32,444 bases of DNA. It comes from an uncultured Eubacteriales bacterium. Its GTDB lineage: Bacteria > Bacillota > Clostridia > Peptostreptococcales > Anaerovoracaceae. Shown here in pieces: positions 8,323 through 17,234 of the stretch. Location of the stretch: positions 1 to 32,444 of the forward strand of contig CACZAM010000020.1 of assembly GCA_902779185.1 (NCBI GenBank), given 5' to 3'. The notes beneath the pieces were generated by a model. It was not told the DNA's origin, made no database searches, and saw only the letters and a list, made by a program, of their open reading frames with translations. Position 1 is the first letter of the stretch; each line of letters starts with the position of its first letter. The position numbers and the translations under genes are program-made.

Positions 8323-8682
8323 ATGAAGAGCAGAGAACAGAGAATCAGAGCAGACAGAATCAGAGCAGACAGAAGAAGCGCGGTCAGACTGATGACCATA
8401 GTAATGATCGGAATATTCGTACTGGTAGGCATGAGATCATACGCAGCGATCATACAGCATGAGAACAACATCCTTGAGAGAGAGAATGAATACCTTCAGG
8501 CAGAGATCGACTCCTTGCAGAGCCGGATAGTCGAGGAGACAAGAGTCACCAGGATAGAGGACGTAGCGACACAACAGTTCGGAATGGTATACCCGTCAGC
8601 AGAAAACGTTGTGAAACTGGGCAACGTCGAATCAGAAGTAAAGAATCTTGCTGCTGCCATAAGGAGCGAAGCCTACAATTAA
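8323..8682 (+). CDS. ftsL: Cell division protein FtsL
   Basis: 119 aa bitopic protein. It has a short basic cytoplasmic tail (1-21), one TM helix at about 22-41, a leucine-zipper coiled coil at about 46-75, and an extracytoplasmic end containing IEDVATQQFGMVYP, typical of FtsL/DivIC proteins. FtsL forms the divisome FtsQLB/DivIB-DivIC-FtsL complex that activates septal wall synthesis. Its position between rsmH and a class B PBP supports FtsL over DivIC. The tail carries an exact 15-bp tandem duplication giving RIRADRIRAD. It ends the first transcription unit; a strong terminator follows. Confidence 0.9.
   Translation: MKSREQRIRADRIRADRRSAVRLMTIVMIGIFVLVGMRSYAAIIQHENNILERENEYLQAEIDSLQSRIVEETRVTRIEDVATQQFGMVYPSAENVVKLGNVESEVKNLAAAIRSEAYN
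8341..8370 (+). repeat. 15-bp exact tandem duplication in the start of ftsL
   Basis: AGAATCAGAGCAGAC occurs twice head to tail and in frame, adding one copy of a five-residue basic unit (RIRAD) to the cytoplasmic tail of FtsL. Confidence 0.9.
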
Positions 8683-8704
8683 AGCATAGCACAGACATCC
8701 TGAT

Positions 8705-8739
8705 GCCACTGATCCGGCGACGGTTCGGTGGCGTTTTTT
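8705..8739 (+). terminator. Strong rho-independent terminator inside the division cluster
   Basis: A 12-bp stem (8705-8716 with 8721-8732, one T/T mismatch and one G-T pair) closes a GCGA loop and is followed by six T residues. It lies 22 bases after the ftsL stop and separates mraZ-rsmH-ftsL from the PBP operon. Confidence 0.9.
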
Positions 8740-8773
8740 ATAAGAATGGACGTTTCTAAATACAGTATTGCCC

Positions 8774-8803
8774 TTTAAATTCGAATACCATATGTGGTAT
8801 AGT
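8774..8803 (+). promoter_or_regulatory. Extended -10 promoter with overlapping palindrome, start of the PBP-divIB operon
   Basis: TATAGT (8798-8803) preceded by TGG is an extended -10; TTTAAA (8774-8779) is a weak -35 at 18 bases. The inverted repeat ATACCA-TATG-TGGTAT (8785-8800) covers the -10, which would suit a repressor site. The promoter lies 33 bases before the PBP start codon. Confidence 0.5.
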
Positions 8804-8835
8804 ATATCCGTATATGTATGCTTAAATGAGGGAGT

Positions 8836-10872
8836 ATGGATACAGAAAAGAAAAGAGTAAAAATCAGAAGGAAAGCACTCGAAGAGAACAGTGAAATCAT
8901 CACGTCAAGAAACCGCAACCGCCTTGCGCTCGGTTTTGGCCTGATCCTGGCTCTTCTTTTTGCGCTTATCTTCCGGATGGGATACTGGCAGATATACAAG
9001 TCTGATGAGCTCAAGGTCCTGGCTGCCGACATGCAGAAGGTGGATACCGAGATCGCTCCTGTAAGAGGCGCCATTTACGATTCCCGTATGAATACGCTGG
9101 CCGAGACAGTTACAGAATATGAGCTCTACGCGTATACACAGTATATTTACAAAGATGAGAGCATCAGCGCTGACGACAAAGCGAAAAGGATACTCAGACT
9201 TGCCCACCTCACAGGAAAGGATGCGGCAGAGGTGAAAGAGCTCCTTGAGGGAGAAGAAAACCTCGTGCTTCTCGGAGAGGGACTTACAAGGCAGCAGGTA
9301 GAGGCGGCTGAGAACGAATTCGAGGGAGACGTTATAGTCAAGACACGCTCTGCAAGGTATTACCCTAACGGCGCTTTCGCGGCACAGGTGCTCGGCGGAG
9401 TCAACAAAGACAACGCAGGCCGTTCCGGCCTTGAATATGAATACAACTCCACACTTGCCGGCATAAAGGGCAGAACTGTCAGAACCACCGACAACAACGG
9501 TGATACTCTTTCAAACAGCAAAACAAGGTACTATAAGGCTCAGGATGGCTACGGCATCGTAACGACCATAGACTCCGTGATACAGCACTTCGTTGAGGAT
9601 GCTCTTGTGACCGGTATGAAAAAGACGGGCGCAGAAGCCATAACATGCATAGTCATGGATCCGAAGACCGGAGATATTCTTGCCATGGCAACGACTCCTG
9701 AGTATGACCCTAATGAATCCAACGAGCCGTCTGATCCTAAGGAAAAAGAAAAATTCAGGAAGATGTCCGACAAGGAGAAGACCGAGTATCTCAGCAACAT
9801 GTGGAAGATAACAGCTGTGAGCGATGTCTATGAGCCGGGCTCAACTTTCAAGCTTATAGCTGCAGCGGCGGCTCTCGATTCGGGAAGCGCCAATGAAAAA
9901 TCAACATATAACTGCACGGGAGCCATCAAGGTCGGCGGTTATTACCTGCACTGCCTGTTCACTCACGGAAAAGAGTCGCTGAAGGAAGCTGTCGGAAATT
10001 CCTGTAACCCTGCTCTGGCCAAGGTGGCGCTGGACATGGGAGCCGATACTTTCTACAACTACATAGACCTTTTCGGTTTCAACGATCTTACAGGGGTCGA
10101 CCTCCCGGGCGAAGGGCTCTCCATCGTAAAGGATCCGGCGACAATGAGCGATGTCGACCTTGCAACAACAGGATACGGGCAGGGAATCGCCATAACGCCG
10201 CTGCAGGTACTCTGTGCTGTAAACAGCCTGGGCAATAAAGGCGTGCTGATGAAGCCGAAGATCGTAGACAAGATTGTCGACTCAGACGGCAAGGTGATAG
10301 AGGAGATGCCTGACACAGAGGTCAGACAGGTGATATCCGAGGAAACCGCTGCCGAGATGTGCGACATCATGGAATACTACGTATCTGATGCCGGCGGTAC
10401 AACAGCATACATCCCGGGCTACCGGGTAGGAGGAAAGACCGGTACGGCGAACCGTGTAGAAAATAAGAAGTACAGCGAGGCAACCAATACATCCTTTGTG
10501 GCGATGGCGCCGATGGATGATCCTGTGATCTCGATGATCTGTATCGTGTACAGACCTACGAAGGTCCAGTACGGAGCATATACCGCGGGTCCTATAGTCA
10601 AGGAAATCACAGAGAAATCCCTTGAATATCTGGGCGTTGAGCGCAAGCTCTCCAAGGAAGAAAAGGAAGCCGCAAAAAAGGAAACTGTAGAGGTCCCGGA
10701 TGTTACGGGAATGGACAGCAAGGACGCCATCCGCAACATCAGGCACTTTGGCCTTAAATATACAGTTATACCGGAGGATAACAGCGGTCAGTCATTCGTG
10801 GTCGTTGACCAGTATCCGAAGGCAGGTACGAGAGTAGAAAAAGATTCAGTCGTATATATCTACAGCGAGTGA
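8836..10872 (+). CDS. Class B penicillin-binding protein with PASTA domain (FtsI/SpoVD type)
   Basis: 678 aa. It has a basic cytoplasmic tail, one TM anchor (about 30-47), a PBP dimerisation domain (about 70-235), and a transpeptidase domain with catalytic S336-T-F-K339, S389-C-N391 and K534-T-G536-T. A single C-terminal PASTA domain (about 617-678, beginning VEVPDVTGMD) follows. It crosslinks septal peptidoglycan with the SEDS polymerase FtsW, encoded three genes downstream. Division PBP (FtsI/PBP2x) and sporulation SpoVD share this architecture; the dcw location and lack of a second copy here do not separate them. GAGGGAG ends one base before the ATG, an unusually tight spacing, and no alternative in-frame start is visible nearby. 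Confidence 0.93.
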   Translation: MDTEKKRVKIRRKALEENSEIITSRNRNRLALGFGLILALLFALIFRMGYWQIYKSDELKVLAADMQKVDTEIAPVRGAIYDSRMNTLAETVTEYELYAYTQYIYKDESISADDKAKRILRLAHLTGKDAAEVKELLEGEENLVLLGEGLTRQQVEAAENEFEGDVIVKTRSARYYPNGAFAAQVLGGVNKDNAGRSGLEYEYNSTLAGIKGRTVRTTDNNGDTLSNSKTRYYKAQDGYGIVTTIDSVIQHFVEDALVTGMKKTGAEAITCIVMDPKTGDILAMATTPEYDPNESNEPSDPKEKEKFRKMSDKEKTEYLSNMWKITAVSDVYEPGSTFKLIAAAAALDSGSANEKSTYNCTGAIKVGGYYLHCLFTHGKESLKEAVGNSCNPALAKVALDMGADTFYNYIDLFGFNDLTGVDLPGEGLSIVKDPATMSDVDLATTGYGQGIAITPLQVLCAVNSLGNKGVLMKPKIVDKIVDSDGKVIEEMPDTEVRQVISEETAAEMCDIMEYYVSDAGGTTAYIPGYRVGGKTGTANRVENKKYSEATNTSFVAMAPMDDPVISMICIVYRPTKVQYGAYTAGPIVKEITEKSLEYLGVERKLSKEEKEAAKKETVEVPDVTGMDSKDAIRNIRHFGLKYTVIPEDNSGQSFVVVDQYPKAGTRVEKDSVVYIYSE

Positions 10873-10906
10873 TATATGATGCAGAACGGAGAATGATACA
10901 GATCAT

Positions 10907-11893
10907 ATGAGTACAAGTCATGGAATAGGAGAATACGCGCTCATAGCAGCGATAGCGTTCGGCGTATCTATGCTTGTTACAGCGAGGATGATCCCTCTGC
11001 TGAGACAGAAGCAGTTCGGACAGTTCATCAGGGAAGAAGGCCCGCAGGCCCACCTGAGCAAGGCCGGAACGCCGACCATGGGAGGCATAGCGTTTATAAT
11101 CGGCATCACTGCCGCCGTAGTAGTAAGCATGTTCATGAAGGGAAGCATGACGACCGGAAAGATCGCCATACTCCTCAGCATGTATGCCTTTGGAGCGATA
11201 GGTTTCATTGATGACTTCAACAAGGTGGCAAAAAAGCAGAACGAAGGCCTTACGCCTAAGCAGAAGCTGATACTTCAGGTGGTGTTCGGTGCCGCGCTCG
11301 CCATATTCATGATGGTTAAAGAGGGTACCACAATGCTGATTCCGTTCTTCGGAAAGACCGTAGACTTCGGGATCCTGTATATACCGTTCGTGATATTTAT
11401 CGAGGTGGCTATGGCCAATGCTGTCAATCTCACTGACGGGCTTGACGGCCTGGCCGCGAGCACTTCGTCGATCGTGGCGTGCACGTTCGCCATCATTGGC
11501 ATGACCGTGCACGGCGGCAACGAGCCTATGGCCGTTGCCGGACAGGCCGTGTTCGGCGCTCTCATAGGCTTCCTCCTCTACAATCACTATCCTGCAAAGA
11601 TATTCATGGGGGATACCGGTTCGATGGCGCTCGGCGGAGTGCTTTCGGCAATGGCGATCGTAGGCGGCATGGAGTGGCTCCTGCCGATCGCCGGCCTCAT
11701 CTATGTCATTGAGGCGCTGTCCGTGATCATTCAGGTCACATACTTCAAGAAAACCGGCGGCAAGAGAGTGTTCAGGATGGCACCTATCCATCATCACTTT
11801 GAGCTCGGAGGCTGGCATGAGACGAAGGTGGTACGCGTATTCTGTCTGTTCACCTTAATCTGCTGTGTCATCGCGTTCATCTCAGTCCGCTAA
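10907..11893 (+). CDS. mraY: Phospho-N-acetylmuramoyl-pentapeptide transferase
   Basis: 328 aa polytopic membrane protein of about 10 helices. Family motifs are SKAGTPTMGG (51-60), the aspartate pair in GFIDDFNKV (D102, D103), NLTDGLDGLA, FMGDTGSMALGG and the cytoplasmic histidine loop APIHHHFE. It transfers phospho-MurNAc-pentapeptide from UDP to undecaprenyl phosphate, making lipid I at the inner face of the membrane. It follows the PBP by 34 bases and precedes murD by 26, so it is co-transcribed. GGAG is about 13 nt from the ATG, a long spacing. Confidence 0.97.
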   Translation: MSTSHGIGEYALIAAIAFGVSMLVTARMIPLLRQKQFGQFIREEGPQAHLSKAGTPTMGGIAFIIGITAAVVVSMFMKGSMTTGKIAILLSMYAFGAIGFIDDFNKVAKKQNEGLTPKQKLILQVVFGAALAIFMMVKEGTTMLIPFFGKTVDFGILYIPFVIFIEVAMANAVNLTDGLDGLAASTSSIVACTFAIIGMTVHGGNEPMAVAGQAVFGALIGFLLYNHYPAKIFMGDTGSMALGGVLSAMAIVGGMEWLLPIAGLIYVIEALSVIIQVTYFKKTGGKRVFRMAPIHHHFELGGWHETKVVRVFCLFTLICCVIAFISVR

Positions 11894-11919
11894 TAAAATA
11901 CAGAAGGGACGACAAGATA

Positions 11920-13305
11920 ATGTTAAGAGGGATCAAATATAAACAGATACTGAAAGGCCGCAATGTTCTCGTTGTAGGCCTGGGCAAGTCAGGCAAGGCT
12001 GCGGCCAGGGCTCTCAATGAGGCCGGCGCTGTGGTCACTATCCAGGACTCCAAAACGCCTGACAAGCTCGACACGCAGTTCCTGCAGTACATGCAGAACC
12101 AAGAAATACGGTCTTACCTGGGCAGTGTGCCTGAAGACATGACGGCATATGACATGCTCGTGCTGAGCCCGGGCGTACCAACGACGCTCGACTATATACA
12201 GCAGGCCAGAGATGCCGGGATCGAGATCATAGGTGAGCTGGAGCTTGCTTACAGACTCGGGGAAGGCAGATTCGTGGCCATTACAGGTACAAACGGCAAG
12301 ACTACGACAACTACACTGGTAGGAGAGATTTTCAAGGCCTCAGGGCGGAATACGGCCGTTGTGGGCAATATTGGCACTCCGGTCGTTTCGCAGGCAATGG
12401 ACAGTACTGATAATGACTGGCTCGTGACAGAGGTATCGTCATTCCAGCTGGAGACTACAGCAGAATTCAGACCTGTAGTGTCTGCAATACTCAACCTTAC
12501 TCCTGATCATCTGAACAGACACGGAACCATGGAAGCTTACGGCGCTGCAAAGGCGCAGGTTGCCGCAAATCAGTCAGAAGATGAGTTCCTTGTCATCAAC
12601 CTGGACGATGAGCAGGCTTTCGCGCTCTCAAAAAATACCAGAGCAACGGTCATTCCTTTCAGCCGCAGGGAAAAGCCGGACAGAGGAGCATACCTTGACG
12701 GTACAAAGATTATCGTAAAGGACATTAAAGGTGCGGAACACTTCATCTGCGACAGATCGGATCTTCGCATAATCGGTGATCACAACGTGGAAAACGTGCT
12801 CGCCGCTGCGGCGATCGCCTTCTATGCAGGTATAGATCCTTCTGTCATATCCGCGGCAATCAGGGAGTTCCCTGGAGTAGAGCACCGTATCGAGTTCTGC
12901 GGAAGAGTCGATGATGTGGATTACTACAACGACTCGAAGGGTACAAATGTAGATGCAGCCGTGATCGCGATAAAGGCTCTTAAGGACGGAATAATTCTCA
13001 TCGCCGGCGGGGACGGCAAGGGTCAGGAGTTCGAAGATCTTGTAAATCACTTCGACGGAGCTGTTGAGGCTCTCATCCTTCTCGGAAGGGATGCTCCTAT
13101 AATAGAAGAAGCTGCAAGAAAAGTCGGTTTCACAAATATTTATAACTGCAAGGACATGCCTGAATGTGTGCGCAAGGCTGCTGAGCTCGCAAGAGCCGGG
13201 GAGAAGGTCCTCCTGTCGCCTGCGTGCGCAAGCTGGGACATGTACGCTAATTTTGAACAAAGAGGCAGGCACTTCAAACAATGCATAAACGAGATGCTGA
13301 AGTAG
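11920..13305 (+). CDS. murD: UDP-N-acetylmuramoyl-L-alanine:D-glutamate ligase
   Basis: 461 aa, normal for MurD. The N-terminal Rossmann domain begins VLVVGLGKSGKAAAR (16-30). The ATP-binding loop is GTNGKTTT (123-130). The central-domain segment AILNLTPDHLNRHG and the C-terminal-domain stretch DDVDYYNDSKGTNVDA are diagnostic. It adds D-Glu to UDP-MurNAc-L-Ala in the cytosol using ATP. GAAGGGA lies upstream of the ATG. Its last 25 bases overlap the start of ftsW. Confidence 0.97.
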   Translation: MLRGIKYKQILKGRNVLVVGLGKSGKAAARALNEAGAVVTIQDSKTPDKLDTQFLQYMQNQEIRSYLGSVPEDMTAYDMLVLSPGVPTTLDYIQQARDAGIEIIGELELAYRLGEGRFVAITGTNGKTTTTTLVGEIFKASGRNTAVVGNIGTPVVSQAMDSTDNDWLVTEVSSFQLETTAEFRPVVSAILNLTPDHLNRHGTMEAYGAAKAQVAANQSEDEFLVINLDDEQAFALSKNTRATVIPFSRREKPDRGAYLDGTKIIVKDIKGAEHFICDRSDLRIIGDHNVENVLAAAAIAFYAGIDPSVISAAIREFPGVEHRIEFCGRVDDVDYYNDSKGTNVDAAVIAIKALKDGIILIAGGDGKGQEFEDLVNHFDGAVEALILLGRDAPIIEEAARKVGFTNIYNCKDMPECVRKAAELARAGEKVLLSPACASWDMYANFEQRGRHFKQCINEMLK

Positions 13306-14552
13306 AAAACAAAAAAAGCAGGGCTGAGAAGGCTGCTACGCGCCGTGCCATAAGGCGGGAGAGGCGCGGCAAAACAGAGAAAGTCAATGCCGTCGACGAA
13401 ATGAAGGATTTCGGACGCGGCCTCAGCAGGGTAGTCAGCGGCTACGATTTCGGAGTAGTTGCGTTTGTCATCGTACTCTCACTATTCGGAGTCGCCATGG
13501 TGTTCAGCGCGGGCTATTACCAGACTATCAACACGGCACATCCCGATCCTACATATTATCTGGTCAGACAGCTGATATGGGTAGGTTCCGGGCTCTTTGT
13601 AATGCTGATAGTCGCTAATTTTGACTACCACTATTATTCGAAAATCAGTTATCTTATTGTGCTGGTTTCGATCGTGCTTCTCGTGCTCGTTATCATGACG
13701 AGTTCCACTGTAGGCGGAGCTCAGCGAGGCATACGAGGCATCGGTGTAACGCCGAGTGAGTTCTCAAAGGTAGGCATGATAGTGTTCACTTCATGCTTCC
13801 TGGCAAGTGACCCGAGCAACATACGCACACCGAGAGGACTGATCGTGCTGCTGGCCGTTATGGGTGTCCACTTCTACCTGATCGTAAGGCAGCCGAACTT
13901 ATCCACGGCCATAGTAATCGTTGCCATCATGATATCGATCATGCTTGTAGCGGGACTCAATTACCTGTTCATGGTTATTCCGCTTGCAGGCGCCGTCGCA
14001 GGTTATATGTATATTATGGCGGCTAAGACGCCTGCCCACTGGTACGACAGAATATCGAGCTTCCGTGATCCTTTTGCGGATTTCCAGGGAAGCGGCTATC
14101 AGGTGTCACAGGGACTTATCGCGCTTGGAAACGGAGGCCTCAGAGGCCTCGGATTCGGCCGGAGCATTGCCAAGAACCTCTATCTGCCTGAGCCTCAGAA
14201 TGACTTCATACTGGCGGTGATAGGCGAAGAACTTGGATATATCGGATTTGTAATACTGATGCTCGTATACATAATCCTGCTTTTCAGAATATTCATGGTA
14301 GCTCTCAAGGCGAAGGACAGACTCGGATTCTATCTTGCGACGGGAGTTGGAGTAATGCTTGGACTGCAGGTGGTGATCAACGTTGCGGTCGTTACTTCAT
14401 CGATGCCTGCAACAGGTATCACGCTGCCGTTCATCAGCTATGGAGGCACATCCATCTGGTCATTCATGATAGCCATGGGAATAGTGCTTAACGTATCCAA
14501 AAAACGATTGCCGAGGGGCAGGGTGAGGGCCGAAATGGAGGCAACAGCATGA
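13281..14552 (+). CDS. ftsW: SEDS peptidoglycan polymerase FtsW
   Basis: 423 aa. A highly basic cytoplasmic tail (about 1-50) is followed by about 10 membrane helices. SEDS landmarks are RQLIWVGSGLF, GVTPSEFSKVG, the long extracytoplasmic loop with DRISSFRDPFADFQGSGYQVSQGLIALGNGG (shown split: DRISSFRDPF then GYQVSQGLIALGNGG), and the C-terminal GITLPFISYGGTS. It polymerises lipid II into glycan strands at the septum with the class B PBP. The chosen ATG overlaps murD by 25 bases; an alternative start would be Met41, but GAGGCAGG is suitably placed for the first. The end overlaps murG in ATGA. Confidence 0.94.
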   Translation: MHKRDAEVENKKSRAEKAATRRAIRRERRGKTEKVNAVDEMKDFGRGLSRVVSGYDFGVVAFVIVLSLFGVAMVFSAGYYQTINTAHPDPTYYLVRQLIWVGSGLFVMLIVANFDYHYYSKISYLIVLVSIVLLVLVIMTSSTVGGAQRGIRGIGVTPSEFSKVGMIVFTSCFLASDPSNIRTPRGLIVLLAVMGVHFYLIVRQPNLSTAIVIVAIMISIMLVAGLNYLFMVIPLAGAVAGYMYIMAAKTPAHWYDRISSFRDPFADFQGSGYQVSQGLIALGNGGLRGLGFGRSIAKNLYLPEPQNDFILAVIGEELGYIGFVILMLVYIILLFRIFMVALKAKDRLGFYLATGVGVMLGLQVVINVAVVTSSMPATGITLPFISYGGTSIWSFMIAMGIVLNVSKKRLPRGRVRAEMEATA

Positions 14553-15652
14553 AGATCGTTCTGACAGGGGGCTGCACCGGCGGCCATATTTATCCGGCGC
14601 TTGCGATCGGAGATAAATTCAGGGAGGAGGATCCTTCCGGAGAGGTCATCTACATCGCGAAAGGAGAGGATCTCGAACGTCAGATAATTCCTGCGCACGG
14701 ATATACGCTGTATGAGGTCGATTCGACCTGGTTCGACCGAAGCAATCCGGTCAGGCTGGCTGCCACCATAAGGAGGACTCTGAACGGAAGGCGCGACGCC
14801 ATCAGACTGATGAAGAAATTCAGACCTGATGCTGTTATCAGCACGGGAAGTTTCGTGAGCGTACCTGTAGTGCTGGCAGCAAGAAGACTCAGGGTACCTG
14901 TGTATCTGCATGAGCAGAACGGATTTCCGGGTGTTTCAAACAGACTCGGAGCGCGCAGCGCTGAAAAAGTGTTTCTGGGATTCGAATCCGCCCGGGAGCA
15001 CTTCAGAAACAAAGACAACATAGTCTACAGCGGCAACCCCGTCAGAGCTGAATTTGACGGAAGGGACAAAGCAGCAGACAGAAAGGCGCTTGGTATTCCT
15101 GAAGATGACTTCGTCATCATGGTATTCGGAGGAAGTCTGGGGTCGGAGACCACAAACAGCATAGGTGAGGCTGTCGCCAGGGAATACGCCGGAAGAGACG
15201 GATACACAGTGATCTGGGGCACCGGCCGTGAATACTATGACGCGATCAGCAAGCGTCTGTCTGAGGAAGGCTTCAGCCCTTCGAACGTCAGGATCAGTGC
15301 TTATATAAACGACATGCCGGCACAGCTTTCGGCATGCGACCTCACTATCAGCAGGAGCGGAGCTCTTTCAGTAGCAGAGGTCACTATGGCCGGAAGGGCG
15401 GCCATATTCATCCCGTCTCCGAACGTAACGGCTGACCATCAGTATTACAATGCCAAGGCTGTGGCAGACGCCGGCGGGGCTGTAATAGTGAGAGAAAACG
15501 CAGACACTTCAGAAAAGGTTATGGAAGAGGTCCGCCGTCTCGAAGCAGACAGGGAGAAACTCGAAGAAATGAAAAAGGCGAGCCGCAGCATAGCGCCTGT
15601 GGACGCAACCGACATCATATACAGAACGGTCGTGCAGACCTGCAAAAGGTAA
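14549..15652 (+). CDS. murG: Lipid II synthase (UDP-GlcNAc transferase MurG)
   Basis: 367 aa GT28-type glycosyltransferase. The N-terminal glycine-rich lipid-binding loop is TGGCTGGHIYPALA (6-19), and the Firmicutes-type HEQNGFPGVSNR segment follows. The C-terminal UDP-GlcNAc-binding region contains FGGSLGSE and the ISRSGALSVAEVTMAGRAAI stretch. It adds GlcNAc to lipid I at the inner membrane face, giving lipid II. Its start overlaps the ftsW stop by 4 bases. Its stop overlaps the ribosome site of divIB. Confidence 0.97.
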   Translation: MKIVLTGGCTGGHIYPALAIGDKFREEDPSGEVIYIAKGEDLERQIIPAHGYTLYEVDSTWFDRSNPVRLAATIRRTLNGRRDAIRLMKKFRPDAVISTGSFVSVPVVLAARRLRVPVYLHEQNGFPGVSNRLGARSAEKVFLGFESAREHFRNKDNIVYSGNPVRAEFDGRDKAADRKALGIPEDDFVIMVFGGSLGSETTNSIGEAVAREYAGRDGYTVIWGTGREYYDAISKRLSEEGFSPSNVRISAYINDMPAQLSACDLTISRSGALSVAEVTMAGRAAIFIPSPNVTADHQYYNAKAVADAGGAVIVRENADTSEKVMEEVRRLEADREKLEEMKKASRSIAPVDATDIIYRTVVQTCKR

Positions 15653-15657
15653 GTTAT

Positions 15658-17094
15658 TTGAAAGAAGACAGGGAAGAAATCATACAGAATAACGACGGAG
15701 TCACAGAACAGGAAGCTGAAGAGATGAGACCGGACGCTGAAAGCGCAGCGGATGATGACATCGAATACACTTTTGTTGTGCCTAAAGGTGAAGTCTACAG
15801 GGATCCTGATTCTGAGGAGCCTGAGGGGATCCCGGAACCTGTCATGGTGGAACCGGAACCGGCGGAAGAATCCGGGGAAGAGACACCTGTCCCTGCCGGT
15901 ACCATCGTTGCGGACCGCAGACGCTTTACTGATGAGGTAAATACTGCCCTGGAAGAAGCGGCGGAAGAGGACGGCGACAGCTTCTTTGATGCGGATGATT
16001 TCTTCGATACATACAAGTCAGCCGATCCTACAGGCAGGACCGTTTTCGTGGATCCTCCGATTTATGAGGAGACCGGCCTGACTGATGTTGACGACATCAC
16101 ATATACATTCGTAGTCCCAAAGGGCGAGATATACAGGGAACCTGATCCTGAAGAGGAACGTGCCGCCAAGGAAGCGGAGAAAGCGAGAAGAGCGGCCGCA
16201 GCCGCTGCGCATTCCGGAAATACAGAGATCCTGTCCGCGGAAACCAAAGTAATGGAGCGGAAGAGCGGCAGCGGCGATGACAGGACACGCTACGGACTCC
16301 CGGCAAATCATCCGGCCATGGGCGAACTCGCTCAGAAGCAGGAGGCCCGCAGGATATACAAGCAGAGAAAGAAAAACCGCTTCAGAACACGCTTTTACGT
16401 ACTGGTGACATGCCTTATACTGCTGGTCTTCTGGCTCATCTTTTCCACCACAGGCATCTTCACGATAGACGCGATCGAGGTGAGGGGCAATTCGCACTAT
16501 ACCGCGGAAGAGATAATCAACATAGGACATGCCACATCGGGTCATAATATCATCTACAAGGCAAACATCAAGGAGACAGAGGAGTTCCTTGAACAGAACC
16601 CGTACATAAAACGTGCGGAAGTCAGACGCAAGCTCCCTTCGACACTCGTGATAAAGGTCACGGAGAGGCAGGAGCGCCTGGCTTTCAAATATGACGATGA
16701 CTATCTGGTCATGGACGAGGAGGGAATACTCCTCAGGAAGACCAGAAACAAGCCAAAGACAACCATCATCCAGGGAGTGGTCGTAAGCAAGATAAAGCTG
16801 GGTGAAAAGATCGAAGCAGAAGACAGCAAGCGCATGGACAGAGCTCTCGAGCTTATCAGTACAATGATAAAGTCAGATCTGTATTTTGTTAAAGCCGACA
16901 TCTCAAATGTGAAAAACATAGAGGCATATATCTATAACACACTTGTTGTGAAGGCAGATTATGACACTCTTATAGCCAATATGGAGAACGGAAAACTCCA
17001 TCTGGTGGTGGAAAAACTGTTTGGTGACGGCATCGAGAGGGGCACCATAACATTCCTGGAAGACGGATCAGCGTCTTTCGTGCCGACGTTCTAG
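15658..17094 (+). CDS. ftsQ: Cell division protein DivIB/FtsQ with long acidic cytoplasmic domain
   Basis: 478 aa, much longer than the usual 250-300 aa because of a roughly 240-residue acidic, Pro/Glu-rich cytoplasmic region. One TM helix lies at about 246-263, then a POTRA domain (about 268-338, starting FTIDAIEVRGNSHYT) and the FtsQ/DivIB beta domain. A motif of the form DDIxYTFVVPKGExYRxPD occurs twice in the cytoplasmic part (33-51 and 145-163). Six alanines run at 179-184. The start is TTG, supported by AAAGGT overlapping the murG stop 7 nt upstream. It acts with FtsL and DivIC to regulate septal synthesis. It closes the PBP operon; 140 bases separate it from ftsZ. Confidence 0.9.
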   Translation: MKEDREEIIQNNDGVTEQEAEEMRPDAESAADDDIEYTFVVPKGEVYRDPDSEEPEGIPEPVMVEPEPAEESGEETPVPAGTIVADRRRFTDEVNTALEEAAEEDGDSFFDADDFFDTYKSADPTGRTVFVDPPIYEETGLTDVDDITYTFVVPKGEIYREPDPEEERAAKEAEKARRAAAAAAHSGNTEILSAETKVMERKSGSGDDRTRYGLPANHPAMGELAQKQEARRIYKQRKKNRFRTRFYVLVTCLILLVFWLIFSTTGIFTIDAIEVRGNSHYTAEEIINIGHATSGHNIIYKANIKETEEFLEQNPYIKRAEVRRKLPSTLVIKVTERQERLAFKYDDDYLVMDEEGILLRKTRNKPKTTIIQGVVVSKIKLGEKIEAEDSKRMDRALELISTMIKSDLYFVKADISNVKNIEAYIYNTLVVKADYDTLIANMENGKLHLVVEKLFGDGIERGTITFLEDGSASFVPTF

Positions 17095-17234
17095 TTTACA
17101 AGTAATTGTGTCTCGTCAAGCAAACACCCCCTAAATGTTGTGTTTTTTGCCAAAAAACTAATGCATCCGGGGTTTTAATATGTTACTATTACAATATATG
17201 TTTATAAGTATATTTATTTGAGGAGGACTTCACT

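Noticed and set aside
10766-11818. Minus-strand 350-codon frame
   Set aside because: It is antisense to the PBP end and mraY; the protein is His/Arg/Tyr-rich without domains.
17142-17158. GTTTTTTG-C-CAAAAAAC inverted repeat between divIB and ftsZ as a terminator
   Set aside because: The stem is almost all A-T and has no T-run after it; it would be too weak to terminate. It may only reflect AT-rich promoter DNA.
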